Assembly: GCF_022012445.1 (NCBI RefSeq)
Contig: NZ_JAKLTS010000005.1
Location: 248,001-312,000, forward strand
Direction of reading: 5' to 3'
Length of the DNA stretch: 64,000 nt
Origin: Massilia sp. TS11
Lineage (GTDB): Bacteria > Pseudomonadota > Gammaproteobacteria > Burkholderiales > Burkholderiaceae_D
The position numbers and the translations under genes were made by a program. Shown one piece after another: positions 1 through 9,498 of the stretch. Position 1 is the stretch's first letter; each line of letters starts with the position of its first letter. Under the pieces are notes generated by a model. It was not told where the DNA came from. It saw only the letters and a program-made list of their open reading frames with translations, and searched no databases.

Positions 1-1
1 C

Positions 2-481
2 TCGGCGAATGTGCCCTTCGTGCTGTTCCTCGTGTTTACGCTGCTGATGCTGCAGCTGCATAGCTTCTCGCGCTCGGTGCTGGTCTTCCTCACCGGCCCG
101 CTGGGCGTGGCCGGGGCGGCGATGGCCCTGCTGTTGCTGCAGCGTCCCTTCGGCTTTGTGGCCCAGCTCGGCGTGATCGCCCTGTTCGGCATGATCATCC
201 GTAACTCGGTGATCCTGGTCGACCAGATCGAGCAGGACATCCGCAAGGGCGCCGAGCCCTGGGATGCGATCGTCGAATCGGCCGTGCGGCGCTGCCGCCC
301 GATCGTGCTGACGGCGGCGGCCGCGGCCCTGGCCATGATCCCGCTGTCGCGTTCGGTGTTCTGGGGACCGATGGCGGTGGCCATCATGGGCGGCCTGATC
401 GTCGCCACGGCCCTGACCCTGCTGTTCCTGCCGGCCCTGTACGCGGCCTGGTTCCGGGTCAAGAAGCCGGCCGGACGCTGA
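2..481 (+). CDS. RND efflux transporter, C-terminal part (partial, enters from upstream)
   Basis: This is the 3' end of an inner-membrane RND pump gene of the AcrB/HAE1 type, a proton-driven tripartite exporter. The reading frame is open from base 2, so the true start lies outside the window. The visible ~159 residues contain about five hydrophobic segments, matching TM8-TM12 of an RND protein, with the conserved IRNSVILVDQ stretch after one helix and the LTAAAAALAMIPL helix that follows the cytoplasmic loop in these pumps. A strong terminator follows directly at 494-524. Substrate cannot be told from this fragment, and the partner membrane-fusion protein is not in view. Confidence 0.85.
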   Translation, partial: SANVPFVLFLVFTLLMLQLHSFSRSVLVFLTGPLGVAGAAMALLLLQRPFGFVAQLGVIALFGMIIRNSVILVDQIEQDIRKGAEPWDAIVESAVRRCRPIVLTAAAAALAMIPLSRSVFWGPMAVAIMGGLIVATALTLLFLPALYAAWFRVKKPAGR

Positions 482-493
482 GCCGGGCGCGGC

Positions 494-524
494 AAACGCG
501 GGTCTGCGGACCCGCGTTTTTTTT
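494..524 (+). terminator. Rho-independent terminator after RND gene
   Basis: A perfect 9-bp stem, ACGCGGGTC (496-504) with GACCCGCGT (509-517), closes a TGCG loop and is followed by an eight-T run. It ends the RND transcript before tRNA-Leu. Confidence 0.9.
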
Positions 525-564
525 GTATGGATGGCAAATTCAACCACCCCTGGCCGTTTTCCGC

Positions 565-570
565 TAAAAT
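565..570 (+). promoter_or_regulatory. Probable -10 box of tRNA-Leu promoter
   Basis: TAAAAT lies 14 bases before the mature tRNA 5' end, in the short gap after the upstream terminator. I see no convincing -35 hexamer at 16-18 bases, so the assignment rests on position and the -10 match only. Confidence 0.35.
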
Positions 571-583
571 ATCGCGTTTTCCT

Positions 584-670
584 GCGAGGATGGCGAAATT
601 GGTAGACGCACCAGGTTTAGGTCCTGACGCCAGCGATGGTGTGCGGGTTCGAGTCCCGCTCCTCGCACCA
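584..670 (+). tRNA. tRNA-Leu (anticodon UAG)
   Basis: An 87-nt gene with a 7-bp acceptor stem (GCGAGGA/TCCTCGC), the D-arm sequence TGGCGAAATTGGTAGACGC typical of leucine tRNAs, a long variable arm (type II), the T-arm GGGTTCGAGTCCC and an encoded CCA end (668-670). The anticodon loop is TTTAGGT (616-622), giving anticodon TAG at 618-620, which reads CUN leucine codons. The layout is close to E. coli leuW. Confidence 0.97.
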
Positions 671-705
671 CGATTTGAATAATTACTTCTTGGACGATTT
701 TTAAC

Positions 706-2043
706 ATGGCAACTGCAGTCGAATCCCTGGGCAAACTCGAACGTCGCATGACGATCTCCTTTCCGCTCGCTGACGTCCGTTCGGAAGTCGAAGCGCGCCT
801 GAAGAAGCAGGCCAAGACGGCCCGCTACCCCGGCTTCCGTCCGGGCAAAGTGCCGATGAAAATGGTCGCCGCCCAGTACGGCTATCAGATCGAATCCGAC
901 GTGCTGAACGACAAGGTCGGCCAGGCTTTCAATGCCGCTGCCAACGAAAACCAGCTGCGCGTGGCCGGTTTCCCGCGCATCGAGCCGAAGCAGGATGCCG
1001 CTGAAGGCATGGTCGCCTTCGACGCCGTGTTCGAAGTCTATCCGGAAGTGCAAGTCTGCGATCTGAGCACCCTCGAGCTGGACACCATCCAGACCCCGGT
1101 GACCGACGCCGAAATCGACAAGACCATCGAGATCCTGCGCAAGCAGCGCGTGCACTACCACGTCAAGGGCGAAGCCGGCGAACACGGCGACGGCGGTGAA
1201 GCCATCGCTGCCAACGGCGACCGCGTGACCGTGGACTTCGTGGGCAAGATCGACGGCGTCGAATTCGCCGGCGGCAAGGCCGACAATTATCCGTTCGTGC
1301 TCGGCGAAGGCCGCATGCTGGCCGAGTTCGAAGCCGCCACCATCGGCCTGAAAGTGGGCGAGTCGAAGACCTTCCCGCTGACCTTCCCCGAGGACTACCA
1401 CGGCAAGGATGTGGCCGGCAAAACCGCCGAGTTCACCATCACCCTGAAGAAGCTCGAGTGGGCCCACCTGCCCGAAGTCGACGCCGAATTCGCCAAGTCG
1501 CTCGGCATGGCCGACGGCGACCTGAACAAAATGCGCGCCGACATCAAGACCAACCTCGAGCGTGAAGTGGCCGGCCGCGTCAAGGCCCGCAACAAGGAAG
1601 CCGTGATGGACGGCCTGGTCAGCAAGACCGAACTCGACGTGCCGAAGGCCCTGGTCGAGGAAGAATCGCGCCGTCTGGCCGAAGGCACCCGTCAGGACAT
1701 GGCCGCGCGCGGCATGGACGTGAAGAACATGCCCGAGTTCCCGCTCGACCTGTTCACCGCCAAGGCCGACCGCCGCGTGCGTCTGGGCCTGATCCTGTCG
1801 CAGCTTGTGTCGGAAAACAAACTGCACGCGACGCCGGAGCAGGTGAAAGCGCAAATCGAAGACTTCGCCCAGTCCTATGAGGACCCGAAAGAAGTCCTGA
1901 AGTATTACTATAGCGATCGTCGTCGCCTGGCCGAAGTCGAAGCCCTTGTTTTGGAAGAAAACGTCGTTAACTTCGTTCTCGGTAAGGCCAAGGTCACGGC
2001 CAAGGATGTTTCGTTCGACGAACTGATGGGCCAGCAAGGCTAA
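706..2043 (+). CDS. tig: Trigger factor, ribosome-bound chaperone and prolyl isomerase
   Basis: Trigger factor (445 aa, usual length ~430-450) meets nascent chains at the ribosome exit tunnel and has prolyl cis-trans isomerase activity. The N-terminal ribosome-docking signature GFRPGKVP is at residues 43-50. A central FKBP-type domain (about 165-250) begins [11 protein letters not shown]. The rest is the helical, charged C-terminal cradle. It opens the tig-clpP-clpX-lon block found in many proteobacteria; clpP follows after 29 bp and probably shares its transcript. The start fits the conserved N-terminus and sits 35 bp after tRNA-Leu. Certain by domain order and context. Confidence 0.98.
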   Translation: MATAVESLGKLERRMTISFPLADVRSEVEARLKKQAKTARYPGFRPGKVPMKMVAAQYGYQIESDVLNDKVGQAFNAAANENQLRVAGFPRIEPKQDAAEGMVAFDAVFEVYPEVQVCDLSTLELDTIQTPVTDAEIDKTIEILRKQRVHYHVKGEAGEHGDGGEAIAANGDRVTVDFVGKIDGVEFAGGKADNYPFVLGEGRMLAEFEAATIGLKVGESKTFPLTFPEDYHGKDVAGKTAEFTITLKKLEWAHLPEVDAEFAKSLGMADGDLNKMRADIKTNLEREVAGRVKARNKEAVMDGLVSKTELDVPKALVEEESRRLAEGTRQDMAARGMDVKNMPEFPLDLFTAKADRRVRLGLILSQLVSENKLHATPEQVKAQIEDFAQSYEDPKEVLKYYYSDRRRLAEVEALVLEENVVNFVLGKAKVTAKDVSFDELMGQQG

Positions 2044-2072
2044 GCTGTCCCTCGCTTGCAAAAGGAAATCGC

Positions 2073-2699
2073 ATGACAGGACTGATCAAGAATCCGGCAC
2101 TCGATACCCAGGCTCTGGGTCTGGTGCCGATGGTGGTGGAACAAAGCGGCCGCGGCGAGCGCGCCTATGACATCTACTCGCGCCTGCTGAAGGAGCGTGT
2201 GGTGTTCCTGGTCGGCCCTGTCAACGACCAGATGGCCAATCTGATCGTGGCCCAGCTGCTGTTCCTCGAGAGCGAGAATCCGGACAAGGATATTTCGCTC
2301 TACATCAACTCGCCCGGTGGTTCCGTGTCGGCTGGCCTGGCCATTTTCGACACGATGAACTTCATCAAGCCGGATGTGTCGACCCTGTGCACGGGCATGG
2401 CGGCCTCGATGGGCGCCTTCCTGCTGGCCGCGGGCGCGAAAGGCAAGCGTTTCTCGCTGCCCAATTCGCGCATCATGATTCACCAGCCGTCCGGCGGTTC
2501 CCAGGGCCAGGCTTCGGATATCGAAATCCAGGCCCGCGAGATCCTCTACCTGCGCGAACGTCTGAACAGCATCATGGCCACCAACACGGGCAAGACGCCG
2601 GATCAGATCGCCAAGGACACGGATCGCGACAATTTCATGTCGGGTGAAGAAGCCGTCGCCTATGGCCTGATCGACAAGGTCCTGACCCACCGCGCCTGA
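2073..2699 (+). CDS. clpP: ATP-dependent Clp protease, proteolytic subunit ClpP
   Basis: ClpP (208 aa) forms the tetradecameric serine-protease chamber that degrades proteins unfolded by ClpX or ClpA in the cytosol. The catalytic triad is visible: Ser112 in GMAASMGAF, His137 in MIHQP and Asp186 in DRDNF, equivalent to the E. coli Ser/His/Asp triad. The substrate-groove motif SPGGSV is at 80-85. A short N-terminal extension precedes LVPMVVEQ and matches the propeptide that is removed on self-processing. AAAGGAAA lies just upstream of the ATG. A terminator (2726-2760) separates it from clpX, so some termination is expected between the two. Confidence 0.98.
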   Translation: MTGLIKNPALDTQALGLVPMVVEQSGRGERAYDIYSRLLKERVVFLVGPVNDQMANLIVAQLLFLESENPDKDISLYINSPGGSVSAGLAIFDTMNFIKPDVSTLCTGMAASMGAFLLAAGAKGKRFSLPNSRIMIHQPSGGSQGQASDIEIQAREILYLRERLNSIMATNTGKTPDQIAKDTDRDNFMSGEEAVAYGLIDKVLTHRA

Positions 2700-2725
2700 T
2701 TGAGATCGGGAAAATCGGTCTGCTG

Positions 2726-2760
2726 ACGCCCGGACGCCACAACGTTCGGGCGTTTCCTTT
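2726..2760 (+). terminator. Rho-independent terminator after clpP
   Basis: ACGCCCGGACG (2726-2736) pairs with CGTTCGGGCGT (2743-2753) with one G-T wobble, followed by TTCCTTTT. It would partly uncouple clpX from tig-clpP. Confidence 0.75.
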
Positions 2761-2792
2761 TCAGATCGGGTAGCATGTGGTGGTGCGCAACT

Positions 2793-2820
2793 TTGCGCCT
2801 GGGCGTTTAGCCTTTATACT
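2793..2820 (+). promoter_or_regulatory. Candidate sigma70 promoter of clpX
   Basis: TATACT (2815-2820) is a good -10 box 27 bases before the clpX ATG. The best -35 is TTGCGC (2793-2798) at 16-bp spacing, matching consensus only in its TTG. The preceding terminator supports a separate clpX start. Confidence 0.45.
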
Positions 2821-2846
2821 TGTAGCAACTCTTTTTAACTTGCCCC

Positions 2847-4115
2847 ATGTCTGACAAAAAATCCTCCAGCGGTGAAAAGCTCTTGTACTGCTCCTTCTGC
2901 GGCAAGAGCCAGCACGAGGTGAAAAAGCTCATCGCCGGTCCCTCGGTGTTCATTTGCGACGAGTGTATCGATCTGTGCAATGACATCATCCGCGACGAGA
3001 CCTCGAACGTGGAGACGGTCGGCGGCGCCAAGTCCGACCTGCCGACCCCGCACGAGATCGCCGCGCTGCTCGACCAGTATGTGATCGGCCAGCAGACGGC
3101 CAAGCGCATCCTGTCGGTGGCCGTGTACAACCACTACAAGCGCCTCAAGCACCTGGGCAAGAAAGACGAAGTCGAACTGGCCAAGTCGAATATCCTGCTG
3201 GTCGGCCCGACCGGCTCCGGCAAGACCCTGCTGGCCCAGACCCTGGCGCGCATGCTCAACGTGCCCTTCGTGATCGCCGACGCCACCACCCTGACCGAAG
3301 CCGGTTATGTTGGTGAGGACGTCGAGAACATCATCCAGAAGCTCTTGCAGTCGTGCAATTACGAAGTCGACAAGGCCCAGCGCGGGATTGTCTACATCGA
3401 CGAGATCGACAAGATTTCGCGCAAGTCGGACAATCCCTCGATCACGCGCGACGTGTCGGGCGAGGGCGTGCAGCAGGCCCTGCTCAAACTGATCGAAGGC
3501 ACGATGGCCTCGGTGCCGCCCCAGGGCGGGCGCAAGCACCCGAACCAGGATTTCGTGCAGATCGACACGACCAACATCATGTTCATCTGCGGCGGCGCCT
3601 TCGACGGCCTGGCCAAGATCATCCAGAACCGCTCCGAGAAATCGGGCATCGGCTTCTCGGCCTCGGTCAAGAGCCAGGTCGAGCGTGAAAACGCCGAGGT
3701 GCTGCATGATGTCGAGCCCGAAGACCTGATCAAGTTCGGCCTGATCCCCGAGCTGGTCGGCCGTCTGCCGGTGGTCGCCACCTTGTCGGAACTGACCGAG
3801 GACGCGCTGATCCAAATCCTGGTGGAGCCGAAGAACGCTCTGGTCAAGCAGTATGCGAAATTGCTCGACATGGAAGGCGTGGAACTCGAAATCCGTCCGG
3901 CCGCCCTGCATGCCATCGCCCGCAAGGCCCTGGCCCGCAAGACCGGCGCGCGCGGCCTGCGCTCGATTCTCGAGCACACGCTGCTGGACGTGATGTACGA
4001 TCTGCCGACCCAGCAGAATGTGGTCAAGGTGGTGATCGATGAAAACACGATCACGAACGCGGCCAAACCCTTGCTGATTTACGCAGAAACGCCGAAAGCC
4101 TCGGGCGAAAACTGA
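2847..4115 (+). CDS. clpX: Clp protease ATP-binding specificity subunit ClpX
   Basis: ClpX (422 aa) is the hexameric AAA+ unfoldase that feeds tagged substrates into ClpP. The N-terminal zinc-binding domain has Cys15, Cys18, Cys37 and Cys40. The AAA+ core shows Walker A GPTGSGKT (120-127), the pore loop GYVG (153-156) that grips substrate, Walker [10 protein letters not shown] (181-189), and the sensor-2 region GARGLRS near the C-terminus. Length matches the family. It sits between clpP and lon as in most proteobacteria. A strong hairpin terminator at 4206-4246 follows. Confidence 0.98.
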   Translation: MSDKKSSSGEKLLYCSFCGKSQHEVKKLIAGPSVFICDECIDLCNDIIRDETSNVETVGGAKSDLPTPHEIAALLDQYVIGQQTAKRILSVAVYNHYKRLKHLGKKDEVELAKSNILLVGPTGSGKTLLAQTLARMLNVPFVIADATTLTEAGYVGEDVENIIQKLLQSCNYEVDKAQRGIVYIDEIDKISRKSDNPSITRDVSGEGVQQALLKLIEGTMASVPPQGGRKHPNQDFVQIDTTNIMFICGGAFDGLAKIIQNRSEKSGIGFSASVKSQVERENAEVLHDVEPEDLIKFGLIPELVGRLPVVATLSELTEDALIQILVEPKNALVKQYAKLLDMEGVELEIRPAALHAIARKALARKTGARGLRSILEHTLLDVMYDLPTQQNVVKVVIDENTITNAAKPLLIYAETPKASGEN

Positions 4116-4205
4116 AAAAAGGTCGTTGTTCCGCCGCGAAAAGGGTTTGAAACTCAAAAGTGCGGCGGTACAATTTACCTCAATAAAAGCACTCGGGCTT
4201 CAATC

Positions 4206-4246
4206 GAAAAGCCACTCACAGTTTCTCTGTGCGGTGGCTTTTGCTT
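4206..4246 (+). terminator. Hairpin terminator after clpX
   Basis: AAAAGCCAC (4207-4215) pairs with GTGGCTTTT, with an inner CACAG/CTGTG stem and TTTTGCTTTT downstream. The long stem with A/T flanks fits a rho-independent terminator. Confidence 0.75.
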
Positions 4247-4292
4247 TTCTGGTTCGAATTTCTTTTAGAACAACCCGGTTAATTCCTTTCAA

Positions 4293-4322
4293 CTTGTAGA
4301 AATAATTCTCCAGTCCCCTTGT
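4293..4322 (+). promoter_or_regulatory. Putative heat-shock (sigma32/RpoH) promoter of lon
   Basis: CTTGTAG (4293-4299), a 15-bp gap and CCCCTTGT (4315-4322) resemble the sigma32 consensus CTTGAAA-N11-16-CCCCATNT, about 55 bases before the lon ATG. lon is a classic RpoH target in proteobacteria. The match is good but not perfect. Confidence 0.6.
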
Positions 4323-4375
4323 GTTTTGGAGATCAGGTCCAAGATTGTTCATAAAGTTTTTCTATAAGGTATGCC

Positions 4376-6799
4376 ATGACTATCTCTAAATTAACCGAGC
4401 AAACCACGCTGCCGCTGTTGCCGCTGCGTGATGTAGTGGTTTTCCCCCACATGGTGATACCGCTGTTCGTGGGCCGCCCCAAGTCGATCAAGGCACTGGA
4501 GGCAGCCATGGAACAGGGCAGGTCAATTATGCTGGCGGCCCAGAAGACGGCCGCCAAAGATGAGCCGTCGCCGGCCGACATCTATGAAATCGGCTGCGTG
4601 GCCAGCATCCTCCAGATGCTCAAGCTGCCGGACGGCACCGTCAAGGTGCTGGTCGAAGGCGCCCAGCGCGCCCGCATCGACCGCATCAGCGATACGCCTT
4701 CGCACTTCACGGCCGAGGTGACCCCGGTCGAGACCGAAATCGGCGACGAGTCCGAAATCGAGGCGATGCGCCGCGCCATCGTGCAGCAGTTCGACCAGTA
4801 CGTCAAACTCAACAAAAAGATCCCGCCCGAGATCCTGGCCTCGCTGGCCGGCATCGACGACGCCGGCCGTCTGGCCGACACCGTGGCCGCCCATCTGCCG
4901 CTCAAGCTCGAGCAGAAGCAGGTCATCCTCGAGATCTTCAATGTCGCCAAGCGCCTCGAGCATCTGCTGTCCCAGCTCGAAGGCGAGCTCGACATCCTGC
5001 AGGTGGAAAAGCGCATCCGCGGCCGCGTCAAGCGCCAGATGGAAAAATCGCAGCGCGAGTACTACCTGAACGAACAGGTCAAGGCCATCCAGAAGGAACT
5101 GGGCGAGGGCGAAGAGGGCGCCGATATCGAGGAGCTCGAGAAGAAGATCATCGCCGCCAAGATGTCCAAGGAAGCGACCGAAAAGGCCAATGCCGAGCTG
5201 AAAAAGCTGAAGCTGATGTCGCCGATGTCGGCCGAAGCCACCGTCGTGCGCAACTACATCGACACCCTGATCGGCCTGCCCTGGAAGAAAAAATCCAAGG
5301 TCAACAACGATCTGGCCAATGCCGAGAAAGTGCTCGAGTCCGATCACTACGGCCTCGACAAGGTCAAGGAACGCATCCTTGAATATCTCGCCGTGCAGCA
5401 GCGCGTCGACAAGCTGAAAGCGCCGATCCTGTGCTTCGTCGGCCCCCCGGGCGTGGGCAAGACCTCGCTCGGCCAGTCGATCGCCAAGGCCACCAACCGC
5501 AAGTACGTGCGCATGGCCCTGGGCGGCGTGCGCGATGAAGCCGAGATCCGCGGCCACCGCCGCACCTATATCGGTTCGATGCCGGGCAAGGTGCTGCAGT
5601 CGCTGGCCAAGGTCGGCGTGCGCAATCCCCTGTTCCTGCTCGACGAGATCGACAAGCTGGGCGCCGACTTCCGCGGCGATCCGTCTTCGGCCCTGCTCGA
5701 AGTGCTGGACCCGGAACAGAACCACACGTTCTCGGACCACTACATCGAAGTCGACTTCGACCTGTCGGACGTGATGTTCGTGGCCACCTCGAACTCCTTC
5801 AACATCCCGCCGGCCCTGCTGGACCGGATGGAGGTGATCCGCCTGTCGGGCTACACGGAAGACGAGAAGGCCAGTATCGCCCTGCGTTATCTGCTGCCCA
5901 AACAGATCAAGAACAACGGTCTGAAGGAAGCCGAGATCGCCGTCTCGGAAGCGGCCGTGCGCGACATCATCCGTTACTACACGCGTGAAGCCGGTGTGCG
6001 TTCGCTCGAGCGCGAAGTGTCGAAGATCTGCCGCAAGGTCGTGAAGATGCTGCTGCTGAAAGGCGGCGAGAAGAAGGTCACGGTCACGCCCAAGAACCTC
6101 GACAAATTCCTCGGCGTGCGCCGCTATGACTTCGGCGTGGCCGAGAAGGACAACCAGGTCGGCCAGGTGGTCGGTCTGGCCTGGACCGAAGTCGGCGGTG
6201 ATCTGCTGACCATCGAGGCCGTGCAGATGCCGGGTAAGGGCGGCACCATCCGCACCGGCACGCTTGGCGATGTGATGAAGGAATCGATCGAGGCGGCGCG
6301 CACCGTCGTGCGCAGCCGCGCCCAGCGCCTCGGCATCAAGAACGAGGTGTTCGAGAAGACCGACATGCACATCCACGTGCCCGAAGGCGCCACGCCCAAG
6401 GATGGTCCGTCGGCTGGCATCGCCATGACCACGGCCATGGTGTCGGTCTACACCGGCATCCCGGTGCGCGCCGACGTGGCCATGACGGGCGAGATCACGC
6501 TGCGCGGCGAAGTGCTGCCGATCGGCGGCCTGAAGGAAAAGCTGCTGGCAGCCCACCGTGGCGGCATCAAGACCGTGCTGATCCCCGAGCAGAACGTGAA
6601 GGACCTGGCCGACATTCCGGACAACGTCAAAAACAAGCTCGAGATCGTGCCCGTGCGCTGGATCGAGAAGGTGCTCGAGATCGCGCTGGAACGCCAGCCG
6701 ACCCCGCTGCCGGACGAGGCCGTGGCCGCTGCGGCTGCGACCCCGGCCGTGACCACGCCGGCCAGCCCGGACGGTCAAGGCGAGGTCGTCAAGCACTAA
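4376..6799 (+). CDS. lon: ATP-dependent protease Lon (LonA)
   Basis: Lon (807 aa) degrades misfolded proteins and short-lived regulators in the cytosol. Domain order: substrate-binding N domain (about 10-205), coiled helical region, AAA+ module with Walker A GPPGVGKT (356-363) and Walker B LFLLDEID (419-426), then the S16 protease domain with the Ser-Lys dyad at Ser679 (DGPSAG) and Lys722. These two residues fall at the same positions as in E. coli Lon. The C-terminal tail (from ~770) is Ala/Thr/Pro-rich and probably disordered. Transcription likely responds to heat via the upstream CTTG/CCCC promoter. A perfect terminator ends the gene. Confidence 0.98.
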   Translation: MTISKLTEQTTLPLLPLRDVVVFPHMVIPLFVGRPKSIKALEAAMEQGRSIMLAAQKTAAKDEPSPADIYEIGCVASILQMLKLPDGTVKVLVEGAQRARIDRISDTPSHFTAEVTPVETEIGDESEIEAMRRAIVQQFDQYVKLNKKIPPEILASLAGIDDAGRLADTVAAHLPLKLEQKQVILEIFNVAKRLEHLLSQLEGELDILQVEKRIRGRVKRQMEKSQREYYLNEQVKAIQKELGEGEEGADIEELEKKIIAAKMSKEATEKANAELKKLKLMSPMSAEATVVRNYIDTLIGLPWKKKSKVNNDLANAEKVLESDHYGLDKVKERILEYLAVQQRVDKLKAPILCFVGPPGVGKTSLGQSIAKATNRKYVRMALGGVRDEAEIRGHRRTYIGSMPGKVLQSLAKVGVRNPLFLLDEIDKLGADFRGDPSSALLEVLDPEQNHTFSDHYIEVDFDLSDVMFVATSNSFNIPPALLDRMEVIRLSGYTEDEKASIALRYLLPKQIKNNGLKEAEIAVSEAAVRDIIRYYTREAGVRSLEREVSKICRKVVKMLLLKGGEKKVTVTPKNLDKFLGVRRYDFGVAEKDNQVGQVVGLAWTEVGGDLLTIEAVQMPGKGGTIRTGTLGDVMKESIEAARTVVRSRAQRLGIKNEVFEKTDMHIHVPEGATPKDGPSAGIAMTTAMVSVYTGIPVRADVAMTGEITLRGEVLPIGGLKEKLLAAHRGGIKTVLIPEQNVKDLADIPDNVKNKLEIVPVRWIEKVLEIALERQPTPLPDEAVAAAAATPAVTTPASPDGQGEVVKH

Positions 6800-6822
6800 G
6801 ACGCTGTCGCGTAGGACGCCAC

Positions 6823-6853
6823 AACGGCGGGCTGCGGCCCGCCGTTTTCTTTT
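6823..6853 (+). terminator. Rho-independent terminator after lon
   Basis: Perfect 10-bp stem AACGGCGGGC (6823-6832)/GCCCGCCGTT (6837-6846) with a TGCG loop, then TTTTCTTTT. Confidence 0.9.
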
Positions 6854-6859
6854 GCCTCC

Positions 6860-6889
6860 TTGACAGTTCAAGGACCCATCGCGTCTAAT
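6860..6889 (+). promoter_or_regulatory. Sigma70 promoter of hupB
   Basis: Consensus -35 TTGACA (6860-6865), 18-bp spacer and TCTAAT (6884-6889; 5/6 to TATAAT), right after the lon terminator and about 54 bases before the hupB start. One of the strongest promoter matches in the window. Confidence 0.75.
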
Positions 6890-6942
6890 TGCGCGCTGCG
6901 GATTCCACGGGGATCCCGTTTGACTGTGAAAAAGGATAATTT

Positions 6943-7215
6943 GTGAATAAGACTGAACTGATCGACTACATTGCAGGCTCCGCCGACATCACCAAAGCGT
7001 CGGCCGCCCGTGCCCTCGACGCTTTCATGGAAGCCGTCACCACCAGCCTGCAAAAGAACGACAGCGTGACTCTGGTGGGCTTCGGCACCTTCAGCGTCGG
7101 CGATCGCGCCGCCCGTACCGGCATCGATCCGCGCACCAAAGAAGCCATCGAAATCAAGGCCGCCAAGGTTCCGAAATTTAAGGCTGGTAAAGCGCTCAAA
7201 GATGCTGTAAACTAA
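6943..7215 (+). CDS. hupB: DNA-binding protein HU-beta
   Basis: A 90-aa histone-like nucleoid protein that binds and bends DNA as a dimer. It begins [11 protein letters not shown], the canonical HU start, and carries the family core [15 protein letters not shown] followed by the DNA-arm IDPRT (RTGxNPxT variant). The start codon is GTG at 6943, preceded by AAAGGATAA; no ATG matches the conserved N-terminus. It lies downstream of lon as in E. coli and many beta- and gammaproteobacteria, with its own strong promoter. A hairpin with a short T run follows before the tRNA-Asp pair. Confidence 0.97.
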   Translation: MNKTELIDYIAGSADITKASAARALDAFMEAVTTSLQKNDSVTLVGFGTFSVGDRAARTGIDPRTKEAIEIKAAKVPKFKAGKALKDAVN

Positions 7216-7217
7216 TG

Positions 7218-7250
7218 CGCTTCGGCGGTATGACAACCGCCGAAGTTTTG
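7218..7250 (+). terminator. Hairpin after hupB (weak terminator)
   Basis: Perfect stem CTTCGGCGGT (7220-7229)/ACCGCCGAAG (7236-7245), then only TTTTG. The short T tract suggests partial read-through into the tRNA genes. Confidence 0.6.
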
Positions 7251-7258
7251 AAGTTCTC

Positions 7259-7335
7259 GGAGCGGTAGTTCAGTTGGTTAGAATACCGGCCTGTCACGCC
7301 GGGGGTCGCGGGTTCGAGCCCCGTCCGCTCCGCCA
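7259..7335 (+). tRNA. tRNA-Asp (anticodon GUC), copy 1
   Basis: 77 nt including encoded CCA. Acceptor stem GGAGCGG/CCGCTCC, D-arm with TTGGTTAGA, anticodon loop CTGTCAC with GTC at 7293-7295, T-arm GGGTTCGAGCCCC. Identical to the second copy 25 bases downstream. Confidence 0.98.
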
Positions 7336-7360
7336 AGTTCTTCAAAGCGCAAAACAATCC

Positions 7361-7437
7361 GGAGCGGTAGTTCAGTTGGTTAGAATACCGGCCTGTCACG
7401 CCGGGGGTCGCGGGTTCGAGCCCCGTCCGCTCCGCCA
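7361..7437 (+). tRNA. tRNA-Asp (anticodon GUC), copy 2
   Basis: A base-for-base duplicate of the first tRNA-Asp, separated by a 25-base spacer, so the two are probably cut from one precursor. Anticodon GTC at 7395-7397. A strong terminator follows 13 bases later. Confidence 0.98.
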
Positions 7438-7449
7438 GAACACAAAAAG

Positions 7450-7478
7450 AGGGCGAACAGATGTTCGCCTTTTTTTTC
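7450..7478 (+). terminator. Rho-independent terminator after tRNA-Asp pair
   Basis: GGCGAAC (7452-7458) pairs with GTTCGCC (7463-7469) around a 4-base loop and is followed by eight or more Ts. It lies only 21 bases before the ppiD start. Confidence 0.88.
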
Positions 7479-7498
7479 AACCTGAGACACGTTACGCC

Positions 7499-9427
7499 AT
7501 GTTTGATTTCATTCGTACCCACCAGAAGCTGATGCAGCTCTTGCTGCTGGTGCTGATCCTCCCGTCCTTTGTGGTGGTCGGTGTGTCGAGCTACAAGAGC
7601 TTCGACGGTGCGGCAAATGCGGTGGCCACGGTGGCCGACCAGCCGGTGACCCAAGCCGAATGGGAAAACGCCCAGCGCACCCAGATGGAACGCTATCGCC
7701 AGGCGCTTGGCGCCCAGTTCGATCCGAAGATGTTCGAGACGCCCGACGTGAAGCTGCGCGCGCTCGAAGATCTGGTCAGCCAGAAGGTGATGAACGTCGA
7801 GATCGGCCGCGCCAACATGACGGTCAGCGAAGAAGTGCTGCGTAGCGATATCGGCCGTATCAAGGAGCTGCAAAAGCCGGACGGCAGCTTCGACGTCGAC
7901 ATCTACAAGGCCTTGCTGGCCGCGCGCGGCATGACGCCGGCGATGTTCGAGCAGAGCCGCCGCCACGACATGGCCGTCAACCAGCTCAATGCCGCCATTC
8001 AGGAATCGGCGTTTGCCCCGCGCACCGTGGCCAAGCGCCTGTCGGACATCAACGAGCAGGAACGCGAAGCCCAGGAAATCATTTACAAGGCCGATGACTT
8101 CGCCAAGAACGTCAACGTGACCGAGGCCATGGTCAAGGCCTATTACGACAAGAACGGCGCCCAGTTCCAGCTGCCGGAACAGGCCCGCATCGAGTATCTG
8201 GTGTTCGACCAGTCGGTGGTGGAGAGCCAGGTGTCGGTCAGCGACGCCGAAGTCAAGGCCTACTACGAAGCCAACCAGAAGCGTTTCGAGTCGCCCGAGC
8301 AGCGCCGCGCCAGCCACATCCTGGTGGCTGTGAAGAAGGACGCGCCGGCCGCCGAGAAGAGCGCCGCCAAGGCCAAGGCCGAAGCCATCCTGGCCGAAGT
8401 GAAGAAGACCCCGGCCGATTTCGCCAAAATCGCCAAGGCCAAGTCGGACGACAAGGCCTCGGCCGAACTCGGCGGCGACCTCGACATCGTTGAGAAGGGC
8501 GCCTTCGTCAAGCCGGTCGAAGACGCGATCTTCAAGCTCAAGCAGGGCGAGATCTCGGGCCTGGTGGAATCCGAATACGGTTTCCACATCATCACCGTCA
8601 CCGCGCTCAAGCCGTCCGGCCTGAAGAGTTTTGACGAAGCCAAGGCCGAAATCGCTGCCGAGCTGAAGAAGCAGAAGATGGGCAAGAAGTACTCGGAACT
8701 GGCGGAAGCCTTCACCAATACCGTGTATGAGCAGTCGGACAGCCTGAAGCCGGCCGCCGACAAGCTGAAGCTGACGATCCAGACCGCCACCCTGAACGGC
8801 CGCACCGCGCTGCCGGGCAGCACCGCGCCGACCAATAATGCCAAGTTCCTGAAAGCCATCTTCTCCGATGACGCGATCAAGAACAAGCGCAATACCGAAG
8901 CCGTTGAAGTTGGCAGTAGCACGATGATCTCGGGCCGTATCGTCGAATACAAGCCGGCCAGCAAGCGCCCGCTGGCCGAAGTGGCCGAGGACATCAAGAA
9001 GCGCGTGACGATGGAAGAAGCCGTCAAGCTGGCCAAGAAGGCCGGCGACGACAAGATCGCCGCCGCCAAGGGCGGTGACGCCGCTGGTTTCGGCGAGGCC
9101 AAGATCGTCTCGCGCGTGAAACAGCCACCGTTCAACCAGACTGGTGCGCTGGCCGTGCTCAAGGCCGATGTCAGCAAGCTGCCGGCCGTGATCGGCGTCG
9201 AGCTGCCGGGCCAGGGCTATGCGGTCTACCGCATCACCAAAGTCAGCCAGCCGGCCGAGCAGGACAAGGCGCGCCGCGAGGCCGAGGCCCAGCAAATCGC
9301 CGGCGCCATGGGCCAGGCCGAACTGTTTGGCTACGTCGATGCGCTCAAGGCCAAAGCCAAGGCCAAGATCAACATCAAGGCCAGCGACATCAAGACCGAA
9401 CAGCCGGCCGAAGCCCCGGCCAAGTAA
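7499..9427 (+). CDS. ppiD: PpiD-like periplasmic folding chaperone / prolyl isomerase
   Basis: A 642-aa inner-membrane-anchored chaperone with its bulk in the periplasm, acting on proteins leaving the Sec translocon. An N-terminal signal anchor (about residues 14-32, LLLLVLILPSFVVVGV) follows a short basic cytosolic tip. A SurA-like N domain comes next, then a parvulin (PpiC-type) rotamase domain starting near residue 265 (RRASHILV), then a second helical region. The frame stays open back through the tRNA-Asp genes, but ATG 7499 (MFDFIRTHQK) is the conserved start. The lon-hupB-ppiD order matches E. coli, with the tRNAs inserted. Confidence 0.93.
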   Translation: MFDFIRTHQKLMQLLLLVLILPSFVVVGVSSYKSFDGAANAVATVADQPVTQAEWENAQRTQMERYRQALGAQFDPKMFETPDVKLRALEDLVSQKVMNVEIGRANMTVSEEVLRSDIGRIKELQKPDGSFDVDIYKALLAARGMTPAMFEQSRRHDMAVNQLNAAIQESAFAPRTVAKRLSDINEQEREAQEIIYKADDFAKNVNVTEAMVKAYYDKNGAQFQLPEQARIEYLVFDQSVVESQVSVSDAEVKAYYEANQKRFESPEQRRASHILVAVKKDAPAAEKSAAKAKAEAILAEVKKTPADFAKIAKAKSDDKASAELGGDLDIVEKGAFVKPVEDAIFKLKQGEISGLVESEYGFHIITVTALKPSGLKSFDEAKAEIAAELKKQKMGKKYSELAEAFTNTVYEQSDSLKPAADKLKLTIQTATLNGRTALPGSTAPTNNAKFLKAIFSDDAIKNKRNTEAVEVGSSTMISGRIVEYKPASKRPLAEVAEDIKKRVTMEEAVKLAKKAGDDKIAAAKGGDAAGFGEAKIVSRVKQPPFNQTGALAVLKADVSKLPAVIGVELPGQGYAVYRITKVSQPAEQDKARREAEAQQIAGAMGQAELFGYVDALKAKAKAKINIKASDIKTEQPAEAPAK

Positions 9428-9440
9428 GTCAGCGGCACCG

Positions 9441-9487
9441 CAAAAACAAACGGCCCGGAGCGCAAGCCCCGGGCCGTTTTTGTTTGG
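9441..9487. terminator. Bidirectional terminator between ppiD and mnmH
   Basis: CGGCCCGG (9451-9458) pairs with CCGGGCCG (9469-9476), flanked by CAAAAACAAA on the left and TTTTTGTTTG on the right, so it can serve both convergent genes. Confidence 0.85.
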
Positions 9488-9498
9488 GTGCTCCGGTC

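Noticed and set aside
4523..6871. 782-codon minus-strand frame across lon
   Set aside because: Shadow of lon; low-complexity His/Leu/Gly composition, runs into the lon terminator.
7259..7437. Duplicated tRNA-Asp as an integration (att) site of a genomic island
   Set aside because: No integrase, no foreign gene block between or beside the copies; only a 25-bp spacer. It is a simple tandem tRNA duplication.
7274..7498. In-frame extension of ppiD back through the tRNA-Asp genes
   Set aside because: It would translate two tRNAs and a terminator; ATG 7499 matches the PpiD start.
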